Shown: positions 34,401-46,200 of the stretch, one piece after another | How the letters are laid out: every line of letters begins with the position of its first letter | Numbering within the stretch: the first letter of the stretch is position 1 | Assembly: GCA_030737835.1 (NCBI GenBank) | Contig: CM060851.1 | Location: 10,778,154 to 10,842,153 of the forward strand | DNA: 64,000 bases | Direction: 5' to 3' | Source of the DNA: Acorus gramineus | Taxonomy: Eukaryota; Streptophyta; Magnoliopsida; Acorales; Acoraceae | Position numbers and translations under genes: made by a program | The notes under the pieces: generated by a model | What the model was told of the DNA's origin: nothing | The model's input: the letters and a program-made list of their open reading frames with translations, nothing else | The model's database searches: none

Positions 34401-36260
34401 GCTAATGTGGAAGCCCGCCTTTTGTAGCAATTTTGACGACTTCTTGCTCCAATGACCTTCTGGTACGAAGCCTGACAATGGAGGAATTGTCACTGATGTA
34501 GGTGTCAAGGCATGCAAGGGCAAAATCATCTTTTGCTGAAGTGCGACAATGTCAGCTTCGGTGAATAATGACTGCAATTTCGTAGCTGCTGATGTGAATA
34601 GTGGTTGTTCTGATGTACGATGCGCTTTGGAAATGAGGCGTAACACAGGGCCAACTTGAGCATTGGTTGGAGGATGTGGATTGATTCCCCGTACATGCTT
34701 GATTCGCATCTTTCTGTTAGAAGTAGATGTAGTTTGCTCTTCAACATTTTTCTTGATGCCGTGTGGAGTTTTCATCGGCAATGCTTCGGCGACTACACCC
34801 GTTGCTTGATAGAATTTAGCATCAGCAAGATGTATTTCTGTTTTGGTGAAGGGTTTGCTGTCAGCAGCGACACATTTTTCCACACCGTCTTTATAATATT
34901 TGAAGCATTGGTGCCAAGTAGAGACGACTACCCCATTTTCATGTAGCCATGGCCTCCCCAATAGAAGACGATATGAAGTTCTACAATCAATGACATGGAA
35001 GAGAATCATTGTATCAAGTTCGCCAATTGAGAGCTTTAGGCGTATGATACCAATAGTAGATTGTCCGGCTTGGTTGAACCCTTGAATAACCAATTGGCTT
35101 TGAGAAAGCTCACTGGTTGTAATGCCTAATTGTTCCATGGTCTGGACAGGCATGATGTTGACAGCAGAACCACAATCTAGCAATATGCGAGTTATTTGCT
35201 TCTCTCTGATGTATCCTGACACATAGAGGGGCCTATTGTGAAGGCGGACTCCAAGTTGCAGGTCTTCATCAGAGAAAGATATGGTGAAGTTGCAAGACGG
35301 TGATGCCCCCTCTTCTTGATGCGCTTCAGATTCTCTCTTATAATCATCAGGGTTGGTCAAGACTGCTGCCATGGTGAGGCGTGCTTCTTCTGAGAGATGC
35401 AACGCTTCAATGAGAGGTAGATGAAGAATAGCCTCCTGGTAGGAAGCAGAATGATCTTCAGTAGCTTGTGGGCTGACGAGGGCCTTTTCATCATCGGAAT
35501 GGTCAACTTTGGAAGACTCCGCCAAGCTAGAGGTAGTAGGGAGCATTTCAACGCTCTTTTCTAAATCATGGACCTCCACCATATAGCAAGTCTCCGTGGG
35601 AGAGGTTGAAGAAGAACTGGAAGGAGGGAGTGTTTCAAGGGCGTCGGCTTCAATGGAATTTGCCAGAGTAGGTGGACCCGGGAGATTCTTTTCAATAAGA
35701 TCTGCAGGGTCTGTCTGGGTTGCTTTGGATATTTGCCCTGTAGCCATCCTCCTTACTTGAGGATCTGGGAAACACGACTCCTCATTGCGCATCTTCATAG
35801 TCCATTCTTCTTTGTCGATAAGGTCTCCCTCCCTTGGAGTTTGGGATTCCAATGCTTCGCCTCCCCACCCATCAGGGGCAGGATGTACTTCTGGTTCTGG
35901 CATAGGAGTGACATCAGTGTTAAGAGGAAACAACTCCCCTGAAGCAACTCGAGCAGGGAGAGATGGAGCATTTGGGGCAAAGCCTTCTAAAATATTCTTC
36001 TTCTTTAAGAGTTCTTTTGTCAATCTTGAGACGGTGTGTATTCCTCCCGAATGCTGAAACTTGATATTCATCCCGCGAAACGCGTTCCAGATGTGGATCA
36101 TATCGCATACGAGCATGTGTGCAATTACAAGTTGGCAATGGCTTTGGTGGATCAAGCTCCTTTGGGATTTGAACAGATGAGAAGAAACCGAAGGAGACTG
36201 ATGTTGTATTTGCTGATGCGACATCTCCCAAGTCAAGCTCAATTTTTCCCTGACGTGCAA
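31497..36260 (-). pseudogene. Tat element pol: protease, RT, RNase H, second RNase H
   Basis: A very long open frame, overlapping the end of gag in another frame. The first 70 or so residues are probably not coding; the frame becomes protein-like near KFQHSGGIHTV. The retropepsin motif LLDCGSAVNIMP lies near 358. RT starts near 990 (KLIEAGFIREVKYPTWISS), with VDFRDLNNACPKDDFPLP and the catalytic YVDDLVV near 1127. The usual RNase H follows near 1270 (SIGALLAQE). A second, archaeal-type RNase H lies near 1417-1545 (MFFDGAARR, MAEYQALIIGLELA, GDSKLVICQ, HVPRGLNRQADALANLA). This second RNase H marks the Tat lineage. A long low-complexity spacer lies between protease and RT. It ends at a nonsense codon before integrase. 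Confidence 0.92.
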
Positions 36261-37920
36261 GATCCATCACCTTCTCTTTGAACACGAAGCATTGCTCAAT
36301 GGGGTGGCTAACTACCCTATGATATTTGCAGTATAGCAGGTCATTGACACGATCTGCTTGTTCAGGCCTCTTTGACTCGGGGAGTTCAATCATCTTCTCT
36401 TTGAGTAACTGATCGAACATGGTGGAGACTTCAGAGTCTGGGAAAGGGTACACCTTGGCTTTAAGTTCCTCAAGGGTCATTCGTGGCGCTTTCTTATGAG
36501 AGGAGCCTGGATCAAGTTTGCTTTTGTCTGCTGCACCACTCGTCCCCCATGGTTTTGAGGAAGACGCGATATTGACGACATTCACATGCTTCTTCTTAGG
36601 CGCAGATGCTTTGTCTTTGTCATCTTTTGCAAAGTCCTTCGGCTTGAAGTCTCCGTGAGTGGCCAGGCTAATCTCCATATCGTGCGCTCGAGTAGCCAAT
36701 TCTTCAAAGGTATGAGGTTTGATTCCCTTGAGAATATAGAGAAGGCCCCAATGCATGCCTTGGATGCACATTTCGATTGCTGAAGTTTCTGACAATCGAT
36801 CTCGCGAATTAAGAGCAAGATTCCTCCACCGGTCAATGTAATCGATCACCGATTCTTCCTTGCGTTGTTTAACTGCAGCCAACTCCACCATGCTGACAGT
36901 ACGGCGAGTGCTATAGAAGCGAGTGAGAAATTCTCGTTCTAAAGCCTCCCAACTGTCGATTGATGCGGGCAAAAGATCGACGTACCAATCGAATGCATTC
37001 CCCTTTAGGGAGCGCACGAATTGCTTCACCATCAAGTCGTCATAAGTGCCAGCATTGTTGCAGGTTTCGATGAAATGGGCAATGTGTTGTTTTGGATTGC
37101 CCTTCCCATCAAAATGCTGAAATTTTGGTGGTTGGTATCCCGATGGAAAGCGGAGCTGCTGGATACGTTGAGTGTACGGCTTTGAATATCCTGCTGAAGA
37201 TTGGACATATCCACCATTTTGAGTGCGGACCATGTCTGCCACTAATGACTGTAATTGTTGTACAGTCATAGCCGGAGCAACTGAAGCTTGAGACGCCGCG
37301 AGAACTGTCGTTGGAGGAATGACCATCGATTGCTCAATGGGCAAAGTTGATGCAGGGACAGCATTTGGTGACACAGGTATCTGATTCGAGACGCCGGTAT
37401 CATCCTTCGAGCCAGATTTTTGGAGAAGAATACTAATTTGACGGTCCTTCTCCATCATCATCTGAGCCATCTGCGCCATGGATTGATTGAGCTGCTTAAT
37501 TTGCTCCTCGAGTTTGGACATCGAGGGATGGTTGTGAGTGCGCCTTGCCCCCGGCGTGGGCCCATCGGATCTGGCGTTGGCGTCGTCATCGGAGATGTAA
37601 TTACGACGAATTACAGTCTCCACTTCATCTTCGGTACGCGATACTCGAACATGAGCACCAAGATCATTTGAATCGTCATGCACTTCCTGTGCTGTTGCAT
37701 TATTGGCATTCTTCATCGTACCTTCGTCTTCCATTTCTGGAACGAGGGTTGATGTCGTAGCTCTAGCTCGCCTAGTGTAGACGCGCATGCCAGGAGTGGT
37801 GACTGGTATTGCATCGTGCGCCTCCTGGAAAAGATTTTCCAAACCTCCTTGTTGAAGTGAAGTAGGGTCAACAAGAGGCGTTTCGCTTGCAGGAATGGCG
37901 TTGGTGTTGGCTTCGGCCAT
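35920..37920 (-). CDS. gag: Tat element Gag
   Basis: ATG at 37920 (MAEANTNAIPAS), about 95 bases inside the 5' LTR. A coiled coil is likely at about 133-167 (KLEEQIKQLNQSMAQMAQMMMEKD). The Retrotrans_gag core lies at about 250-400: PPKFQHFDGKGNPKQHIAHF, VRSLKGNAFDWYVDL, FLTRFYSTRRTVSMVEL, WRNLALNSRD. A cysteine/histidine motif of the Tat type, CKYHRVVSHPIEQC, lies near 527. After about residue 600 the frame diverges from the expected gag-pol continuation, which is in the frame used by 31497-36260, so a frameshift near 36050 is likely. Gag would form the RNA-packaging particle. Confidence 0.9.
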   Translation of the reverse strand: MAEANTNAIPASETPLVDPTSLQQGGLENLFQEAHDAIPVTTPGMRVYTRRARATTSTLVPEMEDEGTMKNANNATAQEVHDDSNDLGAHVRVSRTEDEVETVIRRNYISDDDANARSDGPTPGARRTHNHPSMSKLEEQIKQLNQSMAQMAQMMMEKDRQISILLQKSGSKDDTGVSNQIPVSPNAVPASTLPIEQSMVIPPTTVLAASQASVAPAMTVQQLQSLVADMVRTQNGGYVQSSAGYSKPYTQRIQQLRFPSGYQPPKFQHFDGKGNPKQHIAHFIETCNNAGTYDDLMVKQFVRSLKGNAFDWYVDLLPASIDSWEALEREFLTRFYSTRRTVSMVELAAVKQRKEESVIDYIDRWRNLALNSRDRLSETSAIEMCIQGMHWGLLYILKGIKPHTFEELATRAHDMEISLATHGDFKPKDFAKDDKDKASAPKKKHVNVVNIASSSKPWGTSGAADKSKLDPGSSHKKAPRMTLEELKAKVYPFPDSEVSTMFDQLLKEKMIELPESKRPEQADRVNDLLYCKYHRVVSHPIEQCFVFKEKVMDLARQGKIELDLGDVASANTTSVSFGFFSSVQIPKELDPPKPLPTCNCTHARMRYDPHLERVSRDEYQVSAFGRNTHRLKIDKRTLKEEEYFRRLCPKCSISPCSSCFRGVVSS

Positions 37921-37989
37921 GGTTGTACTTCGAACGCCTTAGAAGAAGGAAGTTCGAGCTTGATGGAAATGAGGGATGAGAGGAGATGA

Positions 37990-38012
37990 TCGTCCCACCG
38001 GGCGTGCCAAAA
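37990..38012 (-). other. Tat element primer-binding site
   Basis: On the minus strand TTTTTGGCACGCCCGGTGGG lies three bases inside the 5' LTR, the primer-site position. I could not assign the tRNA with confidence. Confidence 0.6.
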
Positions 38013-38015
38013 ATC

Positions 38016-38795
38016 TGTAGCGAACAAAAATGTCCCTTACAAATTTTAAAGATGATGATATGCTCGGAGAGCAAATCAATACATAAAAAGGTACAACTCG
38101 ATCTTTTAATCCTCTGATCCTCGGTCTCCTTTGAAGAGTGTCTCGAGAATTACAACTTCAGAGATTTTTACAACTTTGTAAAAATTTAAAAGGAAGATGA
38201 AGTGCGTGATCCTTTGGGCCTTTTGAGTTTGAGCCTTGTTGTTTAGGACCAGCGGTGCTTTGTTCTTCACTCTACTTGGATTTCTGAACTTGTGATTTGA
38301 TTTGAAGTCGCTTTTTCTTGATCTTCCCTTCTCTGGACTTTCTCCTTCGTGAACAAAGTGAAGATATTCTTCAAGAAGAAGGTGGAATCGAGGGAGAGTT
38401 AGTATTTCTCTCCCTTGGATTTTCTCCACACTTTTCTTTAAGAAGAAGGTGGAATCGAGGGAGAGTTAATATTTCTCTCCCTTGGATTTTTCCCCATACT
38501 TCTTCTTCTTCTTCTTGCTTTGGCTTTCTTCCTTCTCTCCCTTAGGCTTTTTTTGTTCTTGCCTTTCTTCCTCTTTTTTTTTTTTTCTCTCCCCCCCTCC
38601 CTCCTATTTATAGAGGAAGGGAGGGGTGGTTATAAAAGGTAATGGGTAGTTTTAGGGGGTGTGGGTAGTTAGGAAATTTTTTTTTTGACTTTTTCTTTTT
38701 TTTTTCATTTATTTATTTATTTTGATTTGATTTGATTTAATTAAATTTGACTAATTCCTTTTCTTTTTTTTTTTCTTTTTTTTTTTGTGTCTACA
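38016..38795 (-). repeat. Tat element 5' LTR
   Basis: 780 bp, partner of 24794-25679, with two copies of the 70-bp module and slightly different homopolymer runs. Confidence 0.93.
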
Positions 38796-38800
38796 GCAGC
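38796..38800. repeat. Target-site duplication of the Tat element, right
   Basis: GCAGC, identical to 24789-24793. Confidence 0.9.
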
Positions 38801-39412
38801 TTCATACACTAGAATAACATATTATATATTATGTTATCATAATGTATAACTTAAAAAAATTTTATTTTTTTAAAATAAAAAATATACTATTATATTTTAG
38901 TATATATTTTATTTTATATAACAGTATGACTTCAATAGGATAGTGTGTAATTTTTTTTTTTTTTTTTTTTTAGACAGAAGTAGATTATTAATGGGCCTGG
39001 AAATATGATTTTTCTATTCTTGGCCACCACTTTACTTTATGATCAGCATTTCTATCCGTCACTTTGGTTCTTTCGATTTATGCACCTCGAGACCACTACT
39101 TTTGTAGATGTTACAGCTTACAAGTAGGAGAGTTGACTCAACAGTTTTGCAGTCTCATCAGCAGCTTAAATGCCCTTCTCTAAGCCCCACGGTGATAATA
39201 TAATATATGCATCAGTGGAGTGTATACTATACTATCACATTATATGAAATTAATTTTTTAAAAAAAAAATTCAAGAGAAAAATATATATTTAGAATATAT
39301 TTTACTTTTTATAATAGTATGTATTTCAATGAACGAATATATATTTAAAAAAAATGGTGAGGGCAGCAGATGGGACAATACACAGGATTGGACATATCAT
39401 TTTTCTGTGAGT
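38801..39412. other. Gene-free AT-rich stretch
   Basis: T runs and TATA-like words; no reading frame or repeat I can name. Confidence 0.5.
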
Positions 39413-39666
39413 CTTGTTACACACAGTCCTGCGCCAAAGGGTTCGTTAGTGTCATATTTTCACATTAACAAATTTAAAAAGTATTTTTTTCAATAGAAAT
39501 TTTTTATATTTTTTATAAATGCATCTATACGATTTATTAGAGCATATGTTTTATTTTTTTTATAAAAGCATGTAACTCATTAAATGATGTATACTATTTA
39601 AAAAAAAAATTAAATCACATGTAGATTGGAATTGGGGCTAGAAAAAGTATCATGCGTAACATTATC
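39413..39666. repeat. MITE-like repeat, family A copy 3
   Basis: Starts TCTTGTTACACACAGTC and ends ATGCGTAACATTATCC. It shares the words TTTATTAGAGCATATG, TATAAAAGCATGTAACTCATTAAATGA and AATCACATGTAGATTGGAATTG with copy 1. Confidence 0.65.
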
Positions 39667-39832
39667 CCTTTTTTGTATATACAAAACGGGCCCTTTCAGC
39701 CCGGCCCAGTCCGTTAAGAAACCAGGCCAACAGGCTACAGGACCAACGGGCCAGCCCACCATGTTTTAAAATTTGTATATACATATATTTCTTAACTATA
39801 AACTTAATATTATACAGGACCAACGGGCCAGT

Positions 39833-39915
39833 ACACACACACACATTACATATTCATATACCACACAAACATATATATATATATATACTTGATACACACA
39901 CACACACATACACAA
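39833..39915. repeat. CA and TA microsatellites
   Basis: Three short arrays: CA at about 39833-39844, TA at about 39870-39888 and CA at about 39894-39909. Confidence 0.85.
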
Positions 39916-39931
39916 TGAGATAATACACTTA

Positions 39932-40480
39932 CCCCCGTTTGGGATGAAGCATAAACCATGGATATGAGAGAATACAGTAGAATAGCCCCCAAACAGCTGT
40001 TTATTTGATAAGAATAAACCTTGATAGCTATGTCTGGATAAGCTAGGATAAGGCCTGATAACTATTCTAAGAAAATGGTGGAATTGCTTATCAGGGTTTA
40101 TCTATGCTAATGGATAAAAATACCCTTCTCTGTCATTTTAAAAATTTTATCTAACCTAACACTCTCTGCACACATTCCAAAAACTGTCACATCTATCATA
40201 TCACACACACATCTCTCATACTTATTCCCAAACATAAATAATTTATGCAGGGGTATAGTTGTCATTTAAAAAGTTATAAACTCTTATCCATCTCTTATCT
40301 ACCATTTATCCTTACTTTATCTAAGGTGAACCAAACAACAAAAAGATCAATTTTACGTTTCCCAATGAGAATAACAGAAAAGACAACCAAACAAAAATTT
40401 ACTTATTCAGCATGGATTGTTATCTATCCTAGTATAGCTATCAAGAGCGAATAATCTTATGTCACACCCCAAACGGGGGG
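39932..40480. mobile_element. PIF/Harbinger-like MITE, copy 1 (549 bp)
   Basis: Inverted ends CCCCCGTTTGGG and, at the right, CCCAAACGGGGGG reversed, with TTA on each side (39929-39931 and 40481-40483). The 3-bp TTA duplication and G/C-rich ends fit Tourist-type elements. A second copy of equal length lies at 42119-42667. Confidence 0.88.
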
Positions 40481-40483
40481 TTA

Positions 40484-41307
40484 GAGTGAAGAAATAAAAA
40501 CCAGACAAAAAAAAAAAAAAAAAAAACATCATATTAATGTAATCATAAGATCTTGAAAAATAACAAATAGATTTTTTTCAAATACCAAAAAAGGGTTTTA
40601 AAATGAGGGGTAATAAATCTTTTCCATTTATAATTCACGTTTCATTTTTTATTTTTGGATTCATTCTAATTGAATTATTTATACATCTATAATCAATAAT
40701 TCATTTCTTTTTTAAAACGTCATTATTGTTTTTAAAAACACCTAGTAGAGAAAATGTGTATTAATGAGGGATACTTTAATATTTAGCTTTTTTGTACTTT
40801 TGTAAAAGTCAACATGATAACTAATGACATTTTGACAATTTATGGGGCATGTGGGAGGGGCCTATATGATGGAACCTGTGTAGCAAAGCTCTATATATAC
40901 TCAATGAATTAAATACATACATTTTTAGTTGGATCATGTATTAAATGATATATACTTGGATCATGAAGTGCATACTATAAAAAAAAAAGCAAGAATGATA
41001 TACATGATAATTAGATACATACATTTTTTTCGTTTTTCATAATAAATTAAATACTGAGATAATAAAATATAAATGATTTTATATAGTGTGTTGCGTGACG
41101 TGACACCTGTAGAAATAACAGCAGAAGTTATAAATGGAATAGCAAATCTCAAACTATGGTTTAGATTGTAGTCAACCTGAACTCAAATTCAACAAAAAAA
41201 AAATTAATTGGGACGCAAAAATATATATAAAAACAAACGCTGATATATTGATCATTCTAACAGTCATTTGTACTCCCAAATTTAATCTAATATATATATT
41301 AAAAAAA
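40484..41307. other. Gene-free AT-rich stretch with a MULE-like end
   Basis: An A run at about 40508-40526. About 40845-40895 (TGGGGCATGTGGGAGGGGCC, ACCTGTGTAGCAAAGCTC) resembles the ends of the Mutator-like element at 16188 in reverse. No reading frame. Confidence 0.45.
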
Positions 41308-41308
41308 G

Positions 41309-41798
41309 GGAAAAGTCTATATAACCCCTTGTAATCTTCCTGATATCCATATAACCCCTTGTAATCTCAATATATCCAAATAACCCCCTATAAACACACC
41401 ACAAATAATCCCCTGTGGTTAAAATTTCTTTAACAGAGTTAAAATATTCCAAACATATTTCATTATCTAAACAATGATTAATAAATATATATTCTTTTAA
41501 CCCTCTGAAAACAGTTAGGACTTCAAAAAAAAAACTAAAAGAATGTAAAATTAGGAATATGAGGAGTTTTTTTTTTTAAGTATTGACTGTTTTTCGGGGG
41601 TTAAAAAAATGCATATTTTTTAACTATGTTTAAATAACAAAATATGCCTTGCAATATTCCAATCTTGTTAAATAATTTTTAACTATAGGGGGTTATTTGT
41701 ATTTATGGTGTGCTTACAGAGGGTTATATGGATATATTGAGATTACAGGGGGTTACATGGATATCAGGAAGATTATAGGGGGTTATATGGATATTTCC
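41309..41798. mobile_element. Long-inverted-repeat MITE, family B copy 1
   Basis: The left 120 bp (GGAAAAGTCTATATAACCCC, then CTTCCTGATATCCATATAACC) and the right 130 bp are reverse complements with few changes. Each arm contains two or three staggered copies of the short unit ATCC-ATATAACCCCCTGTAAT. The middle is AT-rich. A related element begins at 63554. Confidence 0.85.
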
Positions 41799-42118
41799 TT
41801 TAAAAAATGGAAGGGGCGGTGTTTGATCCATTGAAGTACATTACTTATACTTAATTGTTTGTGAAGCCAAATAAATTAAATGATGTAATTAATACAAAAT
41901 ATAAAAAACCTCCAACGAGGTTACAGTGAGCGGAGGAAACTCATGAGACTACTATTTAAAATTATAAAAAAGATAAGTATATCGGTGTTCCCTAGAAAGA
42001 TTTTTTTATATCAAAATGTATTGATGCGTCTATTAAAAGGTATTTATAAGCTTTTCCATTTTTATAAATTTTTAATTGATAAAAGATTTTTAACTAGCGT
42101 GTTCGCTCTAAACATGTA

Positions 42119-42667
42119 CCCCCGTTTGAGGTGGAGCATAAACGATAAATAGGGGAGAATACAGTAGAATAACCCCCAAACAGCTATTTGTTTGGTAAGA
42201 ATAAACCTTGATAGCTATGCCTAGATAAGCTAGGATAAGGCCTGATAACTATTCTAAGAAAATGGTGGAATTGCTTATCAGGGCTTATCTATGCCAATGG
42301 ATAAAAATATCATTCTCTGTCATTTTAAAAATTTTATCTAACCTAATACTCTCTGCACACATTCCAAAAACTGTCACATCTATCATATCACACACACATC
42401 TCTCATACTTATTCCCAAACACAAATAATTTATGCAGGGGTATAGTTGTCATTTAAAAAGTCATAAACTCTTATCCATCTCTTATCTACCACTTATCCTT
42501 ACTTTATCCAAGGTGAACCAAACAACAAAAAGATCAATTTTACGTTTCCCAATGAGAATAACAGAAAAGACAACCAAACAAAAATTTACCTATTCAGCAT
42601 GGATTGTTATCTATCCTAGTATAGCTATCAAGGGCGAATAACCTTATGTCACACCCCAAACAGGGGG
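42119..42667. mobile_element. PIF/Harbinger-like MITE, copy 2 (549 bp)
   Basis: Same ends, length and interior as copy 1, with scattered base changes. TTA follows on the right (42668-42670); the left flank is GTA. It ends 284 bp downstream of the phospholipase C stop codon. Confidence 0.88.
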
Positions 42668-42951
42668 TTAATGGACATACTATATGCCATGTTTAATGCG
42701 GTTTGTCGTGCCATGCGCCTGTGCCTTATTATAATGGAATGAACTCTTTTCCTTAACTATTTTCACTACATTCCAAGCCTCATTGTGTAGGCAGCTTATA
42801 TATCTGGACTCTCTACATTATTGTTTCCATGATCTTGTCAAAAATATGTAAACACCGGAGTCCTATAACTTGTATAACATCCAAAAGACTGAATTAAGCA
42901 CTTCAGCAAGACAGTCAAAAGCATTTCTATTTACAAAGTTCCCATCAAATC

Positions 42952-43245
42952 TCATACAAACTCGAAACACATGAGAAGCTTTACGGACTTGAATTTCGAT
43001 CCCTTGTGGTCGAACAGAGGGACGGTTCGGATGCCTGTTCTCAAGTCTGAGACAGGCAAACATGTCTGCCCACCAAAATCATCCTTATCTGACATATCAT
43101 ACTCATGTACCTCAATGCGAAGCAGAGCAAGCTCAGGTACTGTCAATGGGAATGTGAACTCTTCGTCCCACACTGGTGCCCAGTCATCTTCTATAGCTCT
43201 TGTTCTCTTCATTATTGTATCAGCAGGAACTCCAGCTATGCCAAC
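42952..43245 (-). CDS. PLC: PLC exon 9 (C2 domain end, stop)
   Basis: Residues 502-598: [40 protein letters not shown] and [11 protein letters not shown], then TGA at 42952. Acceptor TTCACAG. Confidence 0.93.
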   Translation of the reverse strand, partial: VGIAGVPADTIMKRTRAIEDDWAPVWDEEFTFPLTVPELALLRIEVHEYDMSDKDDFGGQTCLPVSDLRTGIRTVPLFDHKGSKFKSVKLLMCFEFV

Positions 43246-46200
43246 CTGTGAAGGGTTTGATCATTAGCATCAACTATCATAGAATTTAATTCTCTTTTTA
43301 CATGCATCTGTTGATTGCATGTACATTGCTAGATTATGCATATTATCATGGACAAAGCAGTGCATGGAGATTAAAAGACTTGATTATAAACAACATTTGG
43401 AAAAGAAAATAATAAATGTAGCTTCATAGCTTATCAGTTGAAAAATTGTAGTCTCACCCTTGCATAAAAATCTGGTGGGGAATATGTATCAAAGTGTGTT
43501 TGTGAGAAATCCATTTGCCATCCGTCCCCCATGTATACGACCACCTGATGGGGGAAGAAAACATGAGTGAATTTTCACATAGCAAACAATCTGTCAAAAG
43601 GAAAACTTATATACAGAGTGAGTGGCATATCAAATATCAAAATTCACCTTCAAGGTTTTCCTCACTGGTAACCATGCTTTGGGATCAAAGACCTGGTTAT
43701 GTTCTCCAACTTTTAGAAGAAAATCAGGCTTTTTCACGTAACCACACTCTCCATTGGCTCTAAATAAACCATGCATCAGCCAAAGAGACCTACCATTACC
43801 CTGTCATTTCGGGAAGTGGTAAACTGCTTCTTAAATCAAAAATTGTACACGAAGTTTTGAAATTAATGGAATGCAAAAAATAAGCTCTAGCTATAGCACA
43901 GAAACTATAAAATTTAATGCACCATACTTGTGTTGTATTCTATTATATAAATCTTACTGTGCTGATTGCTACTATTTTCACTTGGTACCCGCTTAAACAT
44001 AAAATTTCTACAGACATTATTTCTTTATTATTAACATAAAGATTAAGAAATCTCCTTTTCAATTGATGTTTCAATTGAACAAGTCGTGATTAAATTTTTC
44101 CAAAAGTTTAGCCACCAAGAACCCAATATCAAACTGACAAGTCTGGATAAGCTATCTACTATAGGATGCTCAAAATTCTCCATTATAATGCAAGGAGATG
44201 TGGTCGAATTAGTGTTCTGGATGTTAGAATGCTCACATAATGGTGACGGAGAGGTATTTATTTTCTTGTTAGATCTAAATATTTTTTAGTCATTTGGTGA
44301 CATTTCACAATTTATCATGGAAGAATTCCATATTCTTCTCTTGATTTATTTAACTAATGGTTCTCGTACACATACCCTACAAGAGTTCTTACTGCAGTGG
44401 CCTTTTTTTTTGAGTGTGAGACATCAATCATCACTAGAATCATGTTTCTCAGTTCTGTTTATTGTACGGATTGAAAATTGTTTTTTAAATTTTAAATTAC
44501 AATGGCCTCATTGCATCATGTGCGATGCCGATTTCTAGTTGAGTATTAATGTTACCTTGTAATGATTGATGCATAAATCAAGTATTACTTTATCTGACCT
44601 CCTTAGGTGCAGGACACAGTACAAACTTGCAGACATTCTTGAGAAGAGGTCCATGCATTATCCAATTTGTATATGATGGATGTAGTTAAGTCACTGGAAC
44701 CTTATCAATCAACAATCTATAGACAAAACAGAAATGGCTGTCCTCTAATGTTGAAACCTGTTTAAGGAGCATGCCTTTTTATATTTAAGAACATGCCCAT
44801 AGGAACATAATAAGATATTCTTGTATAATCTTATATTTAAATACATATCCAGAGTATCAGAACTGAGATTATATGGTTTCAGAAAGGCTGTTTGATAAAA
44901 CTACCTTTATATTGGAGTTATTGGATAGGCCTATTGTTGGGCCTATCCCCGGAGGCCCGGGGGTTGGGGGGGGGCAACGCCCCCCATGGGCCGCAGTACA
45001 TCTTGTAACCATATAAGGGACCTTTCGTCCTCCATTACATAATACCTTTTACATTATTCCATTTATATCTTCTTGGTATCAGAGCCACAAAAAATCCTAG
45101 GGTTTCACGATCTCCATTATCTTTTCCTCTCTCCGGTCGAGTTTTGAGGTTCGGTATGGACAAAACGCCGAAGGACCCCACGCCACTGTCGGGTGTGGAG
45201 ATCAAGGACACCACCATTCCGTTAGGGCACAATTCTCATGCTCAACGGATTACCACCGTGCTTCTTGATGGACGAAATTATCCGTCCTGGTCGCGTTCTG
45301 TTCGATTATATTTGGGTAGTCGAGGTATGTCAGGCCTTCTTCTTGGCACCATTAACAAGCCAGCAGAAACCGATACGACTTTCAATCAGTGGGAGATCAA
45401 CAACTCTACGGTTCTAGGTTGGCTTTTCAACTCCATGGAGACCCGGATCTACAATATGTTCATGTATCATGATACGGTCGACTCTCTATGGGCTGCGTTG
45501 AAGAAGACCTATGGTCATGCCAGGAATGACTCACGGATCTATGAGTTGTACAAGGATATTGCCCAGGCCACCCAAGGTACCCAATCGGTTACCGATTATT
45601 TTGGATTTTTGCAGGCTCAATGGGTGGAACTTGCCCACTATGAGCCTCTCTCGGAGTTGCCTAAGGAGGCTGCCACGATTGTGGTTGGCCGACTACAACG
45701 CCAACAGACATATGCGTTTCTTATGGGCCTTCGATCAGAGTTTGAATCTCTTCGTGTTCAGATCTTGAATACCACACCACTTCCTTCTCTATTCGAGGCA
45801 TTTGCTATTATTGAGGGTGATGAGCATCAGGGCATGAAAAAGTCAGATGTTTTCTTTTGTACCCACACTTGATGCGATCTCGCAATGTTGGAGCTCCTTC
45901 GTCTGCCCCTCGTGCTGCTGTTGCTGATGCCTCGGTTCCGGGTGATGCCCCCTTTGCTCCATCTGGGTCCTTTGATATGCGCTGCTTCTTCCTCTACCTC
46001 AGGTATCCCCTCCGCCTACCATGTTAACCAATCAAGGTCTCCTACTTGGGTCATTGATTCAGGCGCTACAGAACACATGTCTGGTGAGTCTCAATTGTTT
46101 GTTCCCTTGACATCACCTTCTATACACAGAGAGGTACGCCTTGCTGATGGCTCACTTACACCTGTCATCAGTAAGGGTACCGTTCCTTTATCTTCCTCTT

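Larger units (their letters stand above)
24794..38795 (-). mobile_element. Tat-type Ty3/gypsy retrotransposon with antisense ORF
   Basis: A complete 14,002-bp element with LTRs at 24794-25679 and 38016-38795 (TGTAGCG to TCTACA), perfect GCAGC target copies, a purine tract next to the left LTR and a primer site next to the right LTR. On the minus strand it has gag, then protease, RT, RNase H, a second archaeal-type RNase H, and integrase. On the plus strand, between integrase and the 3' LTR, it has a long extra frame. The second RNase H and an extra ORF after pol are hallmarks of the Tat lineage. Two in-frame stops in the integrase region and a frame change between gag and pol make this copy inactive. 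Confidence 0.95.

Noticed and set aside
45144-45156. An upstream TTG start for Copia-2 gag
   Set aside because: The ATG at 45156 is the normal start; the earlier codon is not an ATG.
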